A stretch of 64,000 nt of DNA, taken from NCBI RefSeq assembly GCF_037204085.1, contig NZ_JBBCBW010000025.1, forward strand, positions 19,163 to 83,162, written 5' to 3'. Position numbers and translations under genes: made by a program. Each line of letters opens with the position of its first letter. The first letter of the stretch is position 1. The notes under the pieces are model-generated. The model made no database searches, was not told the DNA's origin, and saw only the letters and a list, made by a program, of their open reading frames with translations. This document shows, piece by piece, positions 52,489 through 61,258 of this stretch. This DNA is from Variovorax sp037204085 (lineage in GTDB: Bacteria > Pseudomonadota > Gammaproteobacteria > Burkholderiales > Burkholderiaceae_C).

Positions 52489-52531
52489 GGAGATGTGAAC
52501 GCTCGTGGCGTTCTCATCTCCGCCATCTTTC
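52489..52531 (+). terminator. Terminator hairpin after the LysR-linked SDR gene
   Basis: GGAGATGTGAACG (52489-52501) pairs with CGTTCTCATCTCC (52509-52521) over 13 bp with one mismatch, followed by GCCATCTTTCT. It starts 7 bp after the stop codon. The 220 bp beyond it up to the next gene is AT-richer and holds nothing else I can identify. Confidence 0.65.
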
Positions 52532-52752
52532 TGACCCTCTACAGATTTACTTCCGCAGTATTTCGATGGGTGCGGCAGACGGCCAAGTGAGAGAGGTTGC
52601 CACCCCAGCCGCGATCCGATACCGCTCCCAAACTTTCACAATGGTTCGCGCTTGCATGTAACAAAACCTTGCAACACCACCTAGTTCTGCTGAGAATGCC
52701 TAAGCCTTGCGCCGCACATACGCACAAGGCTCAACAAATCAAGGAGCAGGAA

Positions 52753-53862
52753 GTGGATTTCATTGATCAAGTCAGATCGCTCGCTTCTCGAGTGGCCGTC
52801 GCCAAGGACTTACTCCAAACAGAAGAGGCGACCAAGAACGCGATGGTTATGCCCTTCATCCAACTGCTCGGCTATAACGTCTTCGACCCTTTGGAGGTCA
52901 CGCCGGAACTGATCGCAGATGTCGGAACCAAGAAAGGCGAGAAGGTCGACTATGCGATCTTGAAGGACGGCAAACCCATCATGCTCTTTGAATGCAAGAA
53001 GAGTGGCGGTGACTTGAATATCAACCATGCCAGTCAACTCTTCCGCTACTTCCATGTGACCGAAGCTCGATTTGGAGTTCTCACCAACGGTGTTGTATAT
53101 CGTTTCTTCACTGACCTTGAGAAGCCGAACAAGATGGACGAGAAGCCCTTCTTCGAATTCAACATCCTCGATTTCCGTGATCAGGACGTCGAAGAGTTGA
53201 AGAAATTCGCGAAAACAATCTTCGATCTTGAGAGCATCCTCACCACTGCAAACCACCTTAAGTACACGCGGGCGATTCAGAACACGCTGAGCGAGTGGAT
53301 GATTAACCCTCCTGAGGAATTCGTGCGGCTCGTATCGGCTGAGTTCCTGGCTGGCAAGCACTTCAAGAACGCGGTTAAGGACCAGTTCACCTTAGTGACG
53401 AAACGCGCTTTTCAGCAACTCGTCGGCGACAAGATCAACGAACGTCTGAAAGGGGCAATGACGCCTGAGCCCACGTTGGCGCCCGCGATCTCAGTAGTGG
53501 AAGAGGGCGCGCGGGCAGTTGACGAGCCATTTGTTCCATCAGAGGTTGAGTTGGAGGCGTTTCAGATTGTCCGGGCAATCCTTCGCCCGCTGGTAAAGCC
53601 GAACCGGGTTTTCATCCGTGACGCGGCCAGCTACTGCGCCATCCTCTTCGACGACAACAACCGCAAGCCGATTTGCCGACTTAGATTCAACAACGAGAGC
53701 AAACTGGTGGTCGGACTGTTTGACGCGAACAAGGAAGAGGAGCGTATTTCCATTTCCAGCGTTGATGAGCTTTTCGACTTTGGCGACCGCCTGAAAGATT
53801 GCATCAACGCTTACATCAAGCCGAGCTCTAGCAAAGAACCTGCAGAGCCAGTGCCGATTTAA
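52753..53862 (+). CDS. Orphan type I restriction HsdR N-terminal-like nuclease
   Basis: A 369-residue protein. The N-terminal 170 residues match the HsdR_N endonuclease type: NAMVMPFIQLLGYNVFDP near 29-46, then the PD-(D/E)XK core with D66 (KVDYAIL), E80 and K82 (FECKK), and QLFRYF near 95-100. The C-terminal half (about 270-355) is a small unknown domain. No helicase, methylase or specificity gene is adjacent. GTG 52753 is chosen because AAGGAG lies 6 bp upstream; the longer frame starting at 52597 lacks a ribosome site and runs over intergenic sequence. Its base composition is visibly poorer in G+C than neighbours, suggesting acquisition. Confidence 0.75.
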   Translation: MDFIDQVRSLASRVAVAKDLLQTEEATKNAMVMPFIQLLGYNVFDPLEVTPELIADVGTKKGEKVDYAILKDGKPIMLFECKKSGGDLNINHASQLFRYFHVTEARFGVLTNGVVYRFFTDLEKPNKMDEKPFFEFNILDFRDQDVEELKKFAKTIFDLESILTTANHLKYTRAIQNTLSEWMINPPEEFVRLVSAEFLAGKHFKNAVKDQFTLVTKRAFQQLVGDKINERLKGAMTPEPTLAPAISVVEEGARAVDEPFVPSEVELEAFQIVRAILRPLVKPNRVFIRDAASYCAILFDDNNRKPICRLRFNNESKLVVGLFDANKEEERISISSVDELFDFGDRLKDCINAYIKPSSSKEPAEPVPI

Positions 53863-53885
53863 CTGGCCTAAGGTCCACTTAGGCA

Positions 53886-53906
53886 GCGACCGGCGACCGG
53901 CGACCG
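53886..53906. repeat. Three tandem copies of GCGACCG
   Basis: Three uninterrupted 7-bp units in the 154-bp gap after the nuclease gene. A simple slippage-type repeat with no obvious function. Confidence 0.6.
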
Positions 53907-53984
53907 GCTGTCCCGCCCACACCGATTAACCTTCAAAACCTGAAGGACATTGACGGCCAAAAGCAGAAAGCCCCTGCAAAATAG

Positions 53985-53998
53985 AACGACCGTTCGTT
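53985..53998. promoter_or_regulatory. Palindrome AACGA-CCGT-TCGTT, candidate TetR operator
   Basis: A 14-bp dyad 18 bp before the TetR-family gene, within an AT-rich AAAATAGAACG stretch. The form (5-bp arms closely spaced) fits TetR-type autoregulators of fatty-acid genes. Confidence 0.5.
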
Positions 53999-54016
53999 TT
54001 ATTCGGAGCTTCCACG

Positions 54017-54715
54017 ATGTCTGTCAATGCCGTTCCCGCCAAGCCGGTCCGCGCGGCCCAGAAGGGCCAGCAGACCAAGGCCGTCATCGTTGACGCGGCG
54101 CTGGCGCTGGCTGCGCAGATCGGGCTCGAGGGCCTGTCGATCGGCGCTGTGGCCGAAATCACCAAGATGAGCAAATCGGGCGTGTTCGCCCACTTCGGCT
54201 CGCGCGAGGAACTGCAGATCTCGGTGGTGCGCGAGTATCACGCACGCTTCGAGCAAGAGGTGTTCTTTCCGGCACTCGAGGCACCGCGCGGCCTGCCGCG
54301 CCTGCGCGCCATGTTCGCCAACTGGATGAAGCGCACCTCGGCCGAAATCGACTCGGGCTGCATCTACATCAGCGGCGCTTCCGAATTCGACGACCGTCCC
54401 GGCCCGGTGCGCGATGCGCTCGTGGAGTCGGTCAGCATCTGGCAGGCGGCCGTTTTGCGCGCCATCGTGCAATCGAAGAGCGAGGGCCATCTGCGCGCCG
54501 ATGCCGACGAACGGCAGGTTGCCTTCGAAATCCACGGCCTGATCCTCGCGCTGCACTACGAAGCACGTTTTCTGCAGGTGCCGGGCTCCATCGGCCGCGC
54601 GAACGTCGGCTTCGACAACATCCTCGCGCGCAGTGCCACGCCCGATGCACCGCCGCCTGCTGCGGAACCCGCAGCGGCAAAACCCGCCAGCCGCCGGCTC
54701 AAGCCCGTGCGCTGA
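54017..54715 (+). CDS. TetR/AcrR-family regulator of the beta-oxidation cluster
   Basis: A 232-residue TetR regulator. The HTH is near 42-63 (SIGAVAEITKMSKSGVFAHFGS); the ligand domain (about 85-205) is of the TetR_C type with conserved SGCIYISGASEFDD. The last 30 residues are Ala/Pro-rich and basic, probably disordered. GGAG precedes the ATG by 9 bp. It is the first gene before acyl-CoA dehydrogenase (67 bp T-rich gap), so it likely represses the following fatty-acid genes until an acyl-CoA binds. Confidence 0.88.
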   Translation: MSVNAVPAKPVRAAQKGQQTKAVIVDAALALAAQIGLEGLSIGAVAEITKMSKSGVFAHFGSREELQISVVREYHARFEQEVFFPALEAPRGLPRLRAMFANWMKRTSAEIDSGCIYISGASEFDDRPGPVRDALVESVSIWQAAVLRAIVQSKSEGHLRADADERQVAFEIHGLILALHYEARFLQVPGSIGRANVGFDNILARSATPDAPPPAAEPAAAKPASRRLKPVR

Positions 54716-54782
54716 GCGGCTCGTTCTTTTTCTCGTTTTCCCCTTTTTCTTTTTATCCAAGTTTCGACCAGGAGAGTCCCGG

Positions 54783-56579
54783 ATGCCTACCTACAACCCG
54801 CCCGTACGCGACATGCAGTTCGTTTTGCACGAAGTGCTCAATGTCGCCGATGAACTCAAGGCGCTTCCGGCCCATGCCGAGACCGATGCCGACACCATCA
54901 ACGCGGTGATCGAAGAGGCCGGCAAGTTCGCCGCCGAGGTGACCTTTCCGCTCAACATCAGCGGCGACGAAGAGGGCTGCACGCTCGACAAGACCACGCA
55001 CGAAGTCAAGACCCCCAAGGGCTTCAAGGACGCCTACGCCAAGTACGTCGAAGGCGGCTGGCCTGCGCTGTCGTGCGACCCGGCCTTCGGCGGCCAGGGC
55101 CTGCCGTTCGTGGTGAACCAGTGCCTGTTCGAAATGCTCAACAGCGCGAACCAGGCCTGGACCATGTACCCCGGCCTTTCGCACGGCGCCTACGAGGCGC
55201 TGGTGGCCCACGGCACCGAAGAGCAGAAGAAGACCTACCTGCCCAAGCTCACGAGCGGCGAGTGGACTGGCACCATGTGCCTGACCGAGCCGCACTGCGG
55301 CACCGACCTGGGCCTATTGCGCACCAAGGCCGAGCCGCAGCCTGACGGCAGCTACCGCATCACCGGCAGCAAGATCTTCATCTCGGCCGGCGAGCACGAC
55401 ATGACGGACAACATCATTCACCTGGTGTTGGCCCGCCTGCCCGATGCGCCCAAGGGCAGCAAGGGCATCAGCCTGTTCGTGGTGCCCAAGTACAAGGTCA
55501 AGGCCGACGGTTCGCTCGGCGAGCGCAACCCGATCTTTTGCGCCGGCCTCGAGCACAAGATGGGCATCCACGGCAACGCCACCGCGCAGATCGTGATCGA
55601 AGGCGCCACCGGTTCGCTGGTGGGTGAGCCGAACAAGGGCCTGCAGGCCATGTTCGTGATGATGAACGCCGCCCGCCTGGGCGTGGGCAACCAGTCGCTG
55701 GGCCTCACCGAAGTGGCCTACCAGAACGCATTGGCCTATGCGAAAGACCGCACGCAGATGCGCTCGCTCTCGGGCGTGAAGGCCAAGGACAAGGAAGCCG
55801 ACCCGATCATCGTGCACCCCGACGTGCGCAAGATGCTGCTCACGGCCAAGGCCTACGCCGAAGGCGGCCGCGCGCTGCAGATCTTCTGCACGCTGCTGCT
55901 CGACAAGGCGCACAACCACCCTGACGAGAAGGTGCGCAAGGACTCGGACGAACTGGTTGCGCTGCTCACGCCCATCGTCAAGGCCTTCATTACCGACAAC
56001 GGCCACATTGCGACCAACGCCTGCATGCAGGTGTTCGGCGGCCACGGCTTCATCAAGGAATGGGGCATGGAGCAGTTCGTGCGGGACAACCGCATCAACA
56101 TGATCTATGAAGGCACCAACACCATCCAGTCGCTCGACCTGCTGGGCCGCAAGGTGCTGGGCAACAACGGCGCGTCGCTCAAGAAGTTCGGCAAGCTCGT
56201 TGCCAAGCTGGTCGAAGAAGAAGGCGTGAACGAGAAGATGGCCGAGTTCATCAACCCGATTGCGGGCCTCGGCGACCAGCTCACCAAGTTCACGACTGAG
56301 ATCGGCTTCAAGGGTTTCCAGAACCCCGATGAAGTGGGCGCCGCCGCGGTGGACTACCTGCGCGTGGCCGGCCACTTCGTGTTCGGCTACTTGTTCGCAC
56401 GCATGGCCCAGGTGGCACTGCGCCAGATTGCCGCCGGCAACACCGATCCGTTCTACGTGGCCAAGCTGCAGACGGCACGCTTCTACTTTGCCAAGCTGTT
56501 CCCAGAGACGGCAACGCTGATGCGCACGGCGCGCGCCGGCAGCAAGGTGCTGATGGACACGGAAGCGGCGCTGGCCTGA
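54783..56579 (+). CDS. Acyl-CoA dehydrogenase
   Basis: A 598-residue FAD enzyme of the long acyl-CoA dehydrogenase group with an N-terminal extension and a C-terminal helical domain (about 470-598), close to the DmdC/FadE-like proteins of proteobacteria. CLTEPHCGTDLGLLRTKA near 160-178 binds FAD and substrate; the catalytic base is E443 in MIYEGTNTIQ. It performs the first step of beta-oxidation, making trans-2-enoyl-CoA. AGGAGAG precedes ATG 54783; the longer open frame to 54633 overlaps the TetR gene in another frame and is rejected. Confidence 0.92.
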   Translation: MPTYNPPVRDMQFVLHEVLNVADELKALPAHAETDADTINAVIEEAGKFAAEVTFPLNISGDEEGCTLDKTTHEVKTPKGFKDAYAKYVEGGWPALSCDPAFGGQGLPFVVNQCLFEMLNSANQAWTMYPGLSHGAYEALVAHGTEEQKKTYLPKLTSGEWTGTMCLTEPHCGTDLGLLRTKAEPQPDGSYRITGSKIFISAGEHDMTDNIIHLVLARLPDAPKGSKGISLFVVPKYKVKADGSLGERNPIFCAGLEHKMGIHGNATAQIVIEGATGSLVGEPNKGLQAMFVMMNAARLGVGNQSLGLTEVAYQNALAYAKDRTQMRSLSGVKAKDKEADPIIVHPDVRKMLLTAKAYAEGGRALQIFCTLLLDKAHNHPDEKVRKDSDELVALLTPIVKAFITDNGHIATNACMQVFGGHGFIKEWGMEQFVRDNRINMIYEGTNTIQSLDLLGRKVLGNNGASLKKFGKLVAKLVEEEGVNEKMAEFINPIAGLGDQLTKFTTEIGFKGFQNPDEVGAAAVDYLRVAGHFVFGYLFARMAQVALRQIAAGNTDPFYVAKLQTARFYFAKLFPETATLMRTARAGSKVLMDTEAALA

Positions 56580-56620
56580 GGCCGCCCCTGTACGTTGACA
56601 TCGTTCAATCGGAGCCGCTC

Positions 56621-57055
56621 ATGAAAACGACGCTTGCAGCCATCGTCCTTGCTGCCATTTCTGCCACAGCCATGGCGCAGAGCACTCCGGTGGGCTTGTG
56701 GCGCAACGTCGACGATAAGACCGGCGAGGCCAAGGCCGAGATTCGCATCGGCGAAGCCAATGGCGCGCTCATCGGCCGCATTGAGAAGTCGCTCAGAAAA
56801 GACACCAAGCCCGACGCGATTTGCGACGAATGCACCGACGACCGCAAGGGCAAGCCCATTGCGGGCCTCGAGATCATCCGCGGCGGCAAGAAGGCTGAAG
56901 GCAAGGACGTCTGGGAAGGCGGAAAGATCCTCGACCCCGAGAACGGCAAGGAATACCGCGCGAGCTTCACGCCCATCGATGGCGGCAAGAAGCTCGAAGT
57001 GCGCGGCTATCTGGGCCCGTTCTGGCGCACCCAGACCTGGAACCGTGTCCAGTAG
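56621..57055 (+). CDS. DUF2147 secreted protein
   Basis: A 144-residue protein with a Sec signal peptide (1-19, ending AMA-Q) and one DUF2147 domain: GLWRNVDDKTGEAKAEIRI, a CDEC pair near 68-71, and GYLGPFWRTQTWNRV at the end. The family is periplasmic, of unknown function, and often linked to lipid or envelope genes. GGAG lies 8 bp before the ATG. It sits between two beta-oxidation genes (41 and 36 bp gaps), so it is co-transcribed with them. Confidence 0.85.
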   Translation: MKTTLAAIVLAAISATAMAQSTPVGLWRNVDDKTGEAKAEIRIGEANGALIGRIEKSLRKDTKPDAICDECTDDRKGKPIAGLEIIRGGKKAEGKDVWEGGKILDPENGKEYRASFTPIDGGKKLEVRGYLGPFWRTQTWNRVQ

Positions 57056-57091
57056 ACCGCTGCGTTTTCAATTCAAGAAATACCAATCAAC

Positions 57092-59515
57092 ATGTCCCGA
57101 TTTCAAGTGAAGAAGGTCGCCGTGCTCGGCGCCGGCGTGATGGGTGCGCAGATTGCCGCGCACCTCGTCAACGTGCGCGTGCCCGTGGTGCTGTTCGACC
57201 TGGCGGCCAAGGACGCGACCGGAGCTGTCGCTCAAGGTGCAGCGAAGAACGGCATCGTCACGCGCGCCATCGACAACCTCAAGAAGCTCAAGCCCGCGCC
57301 GCTCGGCGACGTGGCCGATGCGGTGCTCATCGAGCAAGCCAACTATGAAGACGACCTGGCCAAGCTCGGCGAGTGCGACCTCATCATCGAGGCCATTGCC
57401 GAGCGCATGGACTGGAAGCTCGATCTCTACAAGAAGATCGCGCCGCACGTGGCCGAGCACTCGATCCTGGCCTCGAACACCTCTGGCCTTTCGATCACGA
57501 AGCTCAGCGAGGCGCTGCCCGAAGCCCTGAAGCCGCGCTTCTGCGGCATTCACTTCTTCAACCCGCCGCGCTACATGTTCCTGGTGGAGCTGATCAACAC
57601 GCCCACCACCCAACCGCAGGTGCTCGACGACCTCGAGGCCTTCGTCACCAGCACGCTCGGCAAGGGCGTGGTGCGGGCGCACGACACGCCCAACTTCATC
57701 GCCAACCGCGTCGGCATCGCCGGCATGCTGGCGACGCTGAAGGAAGTCGAGAAGTTCGGTCTCACGCCCGACGTGGTGGACGACCTCACCGGCAAGAAGC
57801 TGGGCCGTGCAAGCTCGGGCACCTTCCGCACCGCCGACGTGGTGGGCCTCGACACGATGGCCCATGTCGTCAAGACGCTGCAGGACAACCTGAACGCCGA
57901 AACCGATCCGTTCTACGCCAACTTCTCGACGCCGCCGGTGCTCGCGAAGCTGCTCGAACTGGGCAACCTCGGCCAGAAGACCAAGGCCGGCTTCTTCAAG
58001 AAGGTTGGCCGCGACATCCTGCGCTTCGACCTCCAGAGCGGCGAGTACCTGCCCGCCGGCGCCAAGGCCGACGAGGTGTACGGCCGCATGCTCAAGAAGC
58101 CCGCGGGCGAGCGCCTCAAGCTGCTGCGCGAGAGCGAAGGACCGCAGGGCCAGTTCCTCTGGGCTATTCTGCGCGACAGTTTTCACTATGCCGCCGTGCA
58201 CCTGGCCAGCATTGCCGAGAGCGCGCGCGACATCGACTTTGCGATGCGCTGGGGCTTCGGCATGAAGCAGGGCCCGTTCGAGCTCTGGCAGGAAGCCGGC
58301 TGGGCGCAGGTTGCCAAATGGGTGCAGGAAGACATCGATACCGGCAAGGCGCTGAGCACGGCACCGCTGCCCAAGTGGGTGTTCGAAGGCCCCGTGGCCG
58401 AGGCCGGCGGCGTGCATACGCCCGAAGGCTCGTGGAGCGCATCGCAGAACAAGTTCGTGCCGCAGCGCAAGCTGCCGGTGCATGACCGCCAGCTGTTCCC
58501 CGAGAGCGTGCTCGGCGCCAACGCGGCCGACGCCAACACCGCAGGCACCACGATCAGCGACGAAGGCGACGTGCGCGTGTGGACGCTCGACGGGGAAGTG
58601 CTCATCGCCAGCATCCATTCGAAGATGCACGCCATCAGCCCCGACGTGGCCGAAGCGCTGGGCGCCGCTGTCGACCTGGCCGAGGCCGAATACAAGGGCC
58701 TGGTCATCTGGTCGCCCGACGAGATGTTCTCTGTCGGCGCCGACCTGCAGGCAATGCTGCCGGCCTTTGTGGTCGCAGGCATCGGCGCGGTCGAAGGCGC
58801 GGAGGAGGAGCTGCAGAACGTGATGCTCAAGATCCGCTACGCCAACGTGCCGGTGGTGTCGGCCGTGCGCGGCATGGCGCTGGGTGGCGGCTGCGAGCTG
58901 GCCGTGTATTCGTCGAAACGCGTGGCGGCGATGGAAAGCTACATCGGCCTGGTCGAAGTGGGCGTGGGCCTGATTCCCGGTGCGGGCGGCCTGACCTACA
59001 TTGCGCGCCGCGCGGCCGAGAACGCAGCGGCCTCCACGGGGTCTGACCTCCTGCCGTTCCTCACCGAAGGTTTCACCGCCGCGGCCATGGCCAAGGTAGG
59101 CACTGGCGCTTTGGATTCGAAGAAGCTCGGTTACCTGCTCGACAGCGACGTGATCGTGCCGAACAAGGACGAGCTGCTTTACGTGGCGCTGCAGCAGGCG
59201 AAGGCCATGGCCGACGCCGGCTACCGCCCGCCACTGCGCCGCACCTTCCGCGTGGCAGGCCGCAGCGGCGCCGCGACGATCAAGGGCCAGCTCGTGAACA
59301 TGCGCGACGGCGGCTTCATCAGCGCGCACGACTTCCACATTGCCAGCCTGATCGCGAATGTGGTGACCGGCGGCGACGTGGACGCGGGCTCGCTCGTGAC
59401 GGAGGAATACCTGATGGCGCTGGAGCGCAAGGCGTTCTGCTCGCTGATCGTGCATCCGAAGACGCAGGAGCGGATCATGGGGATGCTGAGCACGGGGAAG
59501 CCGGTGCGGAACTGA
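57092..59515 (+). CDS. Fused 3-hydroxyacyl-CoA dehydrogenase / enoyl-CoA hydratase (FadN-type order)
   Basis: An 807-residue bifunctional beta-oxidation enzyme. The dehydrogenase comes first: VAVLGAGVMGAQIAAH at 8-23, IHFFNPPRYMFLVEL near 155-169 and a second HAD domain to about 400. The enoyl-CoA hydratase comes second (about 490-770) with the oxyanion GMALGGGCELA and VEVGVGLIPGAGG. This order is the reverse of FadB/FadJ and matches FadN-like proteins. It hydrates enoyl-CoA and oxidises the hydroxyacyl-CoA with NAD. The thiolase gene follows after the DUF559 insertion. Confidence 0.92.
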   Translation: MSRFQVKKVAVLGAGVMGAQIAAHLVNVRVPVVLFDLAAKDATGAVAQGAAKNGIVTRAIDNLKKLKPAPLGDVADAVLIEQANYEDDLAKLGECDLIIEAIAERMDWKLDLYKKIAPHVAEHSILASNTSGLSITKLSEALPEALKPRFCGIHFFNPPRYMFLVELINTPTTQPQVLDDLEAFVTSTLGKGVVRAHDTPNFIANRVGIAGMLATLKEVEKFGLTPDVVDDLTGKKLGRASSGTFRTADVVGLDTMAHVVKTLQDNLNAETDPFYANFSTPPVLAKLLELGNLGQKTKAGFFKKVGRDILRFDLQSGEYLPAGAKADEVYGRMLKKPAGERLKLLRESEGPQGQFLWAILRDSFHYAAVHLASIAESARDIDFAMRWGFGMKQGPFELWQEAGWAQVAKWVQEDIDTGKALSTAPLPKWVFEGPVAEAGGVHTPEGSWSASQNKFVPQRKLPVHDRQLFPESVLGANAADANTAGTTISDEGDVRVWTLDGEVLIASIHSKMHAISPDVAEALGAAVDLAEAEYKGLVIWSPDEMFSVGADLQAMLPAFVVAGIGAVEGAEEELQNVMLKIRYANVPVVSAVRGMALGGGCELAVYSSKRVAAMESYIGLVEVGVGLIPGAGGLTYIARRAAENAAASTGSDLLPFLTEGFTAAAMAKVGTGALDSKKLGYLLDSDVIVPNKDELLYVALQQAKAMADAGYRPPLRRTFRVAGRSGAATIKGQLVNMRDGGFISAHDFHIASLIANVVTGGDVDAGSLVTEEYLMALERKAFCSLIVHPKTQERIMGMLSTGKPVRN

Positions 59516-59530
59516 TCTGACCCACAGACC

Positions 59531-59986
59531 ATGAAAGAGGACGCAGGCATGTCTGGTCCCCTCTCCCGCGAGCGGGAGAGGGCTAGGGTGAGGGCACGCA
59601 GCCTTCGAGGAACCCCGACGGACGCCGAGTCCCTGCTCTGGTACCACCTGCGAGATCGCCGCCTCAGTAATTACAAGTTCCGTCGCCAACGTCCCATCGG
59701 CCCGTACTTCGCAGACTTTGCATGCCTCGAAGCGAAGTTGATCGTTGAACTGGACGGCGGGCAGCATGTGGAAGCTGCCAGCTATGACGAGAACCGCTCC
59801 CGCTTCATGGAAGCCCAGGGCTATCGCGTTCTCCGGTTCTGGAACAACGAAGTGCTGACGCAGACGGATGCCGTTCGAGAGCGGATTCTGCAGGCGCTGC
59901 AAGAAGACAGCCCTCACCCCAGCCCTCTCCCGCGAGCGGGAGAGGGAGCAAGACAACAGTCGACCATCGTCGCATCGGGCGAATGA
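59531..59986 (+). CDS. DUF559 endonuclease-domain protein
   Basis: A 151-residue protein with a Vsr-like PD-(D/E)XK domain (about 26-122): D62 (FADFACLEAK), E73 and D75 (IVELDGGQH), and the C-terminal YRVLRFWNNEVL typical of DUF559. Residues 10-22 and 127-141 are simply translations of two inverted palindromic repeats that bound the gene. ATG 59549 with AAAGAGG upstream is an alternative start. The gene lies between the fused beta-oxidation gene and thiolase, which normally adjoin, so it looks inserted. Nuclease activity and target are unknown. Confidence 0.8.
   Translation: MKEDAGMSGPLSRERERARVRARSLRGTPTDAESLLWYHLRDRRLSNYKFRRQRPIGPYFADFACLEAKLIVELDGGQHVEAASYDENRSRFMEAQGYRVLRFWNNEVLTQTDAVRERILQALQEDSPHPSPLPRAGEGARQQSTIVASGE
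59559..59594. repeat. Palindromic repeat, left copy (outward side of DUF559 gene)
   Basis: CCCTCTCCCGC-GA-GCGGGAGAGGG (59559-59582), an 11-bp perfect stem with a 2-nt loop, followed by the tail CTAGGGTGAGGG pointing into the gene. It is an inverted copy (35 of 36 bases) of 59911-59946. Confidence 0.9.
59911..59946. repeat. Palindromic repeat, right copy
   Basis: CCCTCACCCCAG followed by the same 24-bp palindrome (59923-59946). It is the reverse complement of the left copy with one A/G difference in the tail, and is translated as the last residues of the DUF559 ORF. Confidence 0.9.
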
Positions 59987-60018
59987 GCAAGACAAGACAC
60001 AAGGACTGAAGAGAAGCC

Positions 60019-61215
60019 ATGAAACAAATCCAAGACGCCTACATCGTCTCCGCCACCCGCACTCCCATCGGCAAGTCGCATCGCGGCTACTTCCGCAACT
60101 ACCGGCCCGACGACCTGCTCGCGACCACGCTGAAGGCTGCACTCGCCGCCGTACCCGGCCTCGACCCCAAGGCCATCGAAGACATCATCTGCGGCTGCGC
60201 GATTCCCGAATCGCAGCAGGGCTTGAATGTCGCGCGCATCGGCGCCGTGCTGGCGGGCCTTCCCACCAGCATCGGCGGCATCACAGTGAACCGTTTCTGC
60301 GCTTCGGGCCTCTCTGCAGTGCAGATGGCCGCGGACCGCATCCGCGTGGGCGAAGCCGACGTGATGATCGCCGCCGGTGTCGAGAGCATGAGCATGGTGC
60401 CGATGATGGGCAACTCGCCGTCGCTTTCGCCCTCCATCTTCGAGCGTGAAGGCGACGTGGGCATTGCCTACGGGATGGGCCTCACGGCCGAGAAGGTTGC
60501 TCAGCAATGGAAGGTGAGCCGCGACGCGCAGGACGAGTTCGCGCTCGCCTCGCACCAGAAGGCACTGGCCGCACAGAAGGCCGGCAAGTTTGCCGACGAG
60601 ATCACGCCCATCGAAGTGACCGACCGCGCGCCGAACCTGGAGACCGGCGAATCGATTGCGAAGACCCGCACGGTGAACCTCGACGAAGGCGCCCGCCCGG
60701 ACACCAGCCTTGAAGGCCTGGCCAAGCTGCGCACCGTGTTTGCCGCGCGCGGCACCGTCACCGCGGGCAACAGCTCGCAAACATCGGACGGCGCTGGCGC
60801 GCTCATCCTGGCGAGCGAGAAGGCCGTGAAGCAATACGGCCTCACACCGCTTGCCCGCTTTGTGAGCTTTGCGAGCAAGGGCGTGCCGCCGCACATCATG
60901 GGCATCGGCCCGATCGAGGCGATTCCGGCGGCGCTGCGCTACGCAGGCCTCAAGCACGAGGACATCGACTGGTTCGAACTCAACGAAGCCTTCGCGGCGC
61001 AATCGCTCGCAGTCATCAACACGCTGGGGCTCGATCCGAGCAAGGTCAACCCGATGGGCGGCGCAATCGCACTGGGCCATCCGCTCGGCGCGACCGGCGC
61101 GATTCGCGCGGCTACCGTGGTGCACGCACTGCGGCGCGAAAACCTGAAGTACGGCATGGTCACGATGTGCGTGGGGATGGGGCAGGGCGCAGCCGGCATC
61201 TTCGAACGCGTGTAG
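60019..61215 (+). CDS. fadA: Acetyl-CoA C-acyltransferase (beta-ketothiolase)
   Basis: A 398-residue thiolase. The acyl-accepting C94 is in VNRFCASGLSAVQ, the active-site His in ALGHPLGATG near 352, and the second Cys in MCVGMGQGAAG near 380-388. It releases acetyl-CoA from 3-ketoacyl-CoA, the final step after the fused dehydrogenase/hydratase. The start ATG 60019 has GAAGAGAAG upstream and lies 72 bp beyond the right palindromic repeat. Type II degradative thiolase is likely from length and context. Confidence 0.93.
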   Translation: MKQIQDAYIVSATRTPIGKSHRGYFRNYRPDDLLATTLKAALAAVPGLDPKAIEDIICGCAIPESQQGLNVARIGAVLAGLPTSIGGITVNRFCASGLSAVQMAADRIRVGEADVMIAAGVESMSMVPMMGNSPSLSPSIFEREGDVGIAYGMGLTAEKVAQQWKVSRDAQDEFALASHQKALAAQKAGKFADEITPIEVTDRAPNLETGESIAKTRTVNLDEGARPDTSLEGLAKLRTVFAARGTVTAGNSSQTSDGAGALILASEKAVKQYGLTPLARFVSFASKGVPPHIMGIGPIEAIPAALRYAGLKHEDIDWFELNEAFAAQSLAVINTLGLDPSKVNPMGGAIALGHPLGATGAIRAATVVHALRRENLKYGMVTMCVGMGQGAAGIFERV

Positions 61216-61258
61216 GGCGGCTACTGCGCGGGCGATCTGCGGCGTTGCGGGGCCCGTC

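Larger units (their letters stand above)
59559..59946. mobile_element. Candidate non-autonomous or nuclease-linked cassette (DUF559 between inverted REP-like repeats)
   Basis: Two 36-bp repeats in inverted orientation, tails facing inward, bound 316 bp that is almost exactly the DUF559 domain. The arrangement recalls REP/RAYT units in which a nuclease-type transposase is bracketed by inverted REPs, but here the enzyme is DUF559. No target-site duplication could be recognised with confidence. Mobility is inferred only. Confidence 0.45.

Noticed and set aside
52597..52752. Upstream extension of the HsdR-like nuclease
   Set aside because: No ribosome site; sequence is intergenic in character, while GTG 52753 has AAGGAG.
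53886..53906. CRISPR-like repeat
   Set aside because: Only three 7-bp units without spacers.
57068..60142. Reverse-strand open frame of 1024 codons across the beta-oxidation genes
   Set aside because: It is antisense to the fused dehydrogenase/hydratase with clear motifs; long empty frames are expected opposite GC-rich codons.
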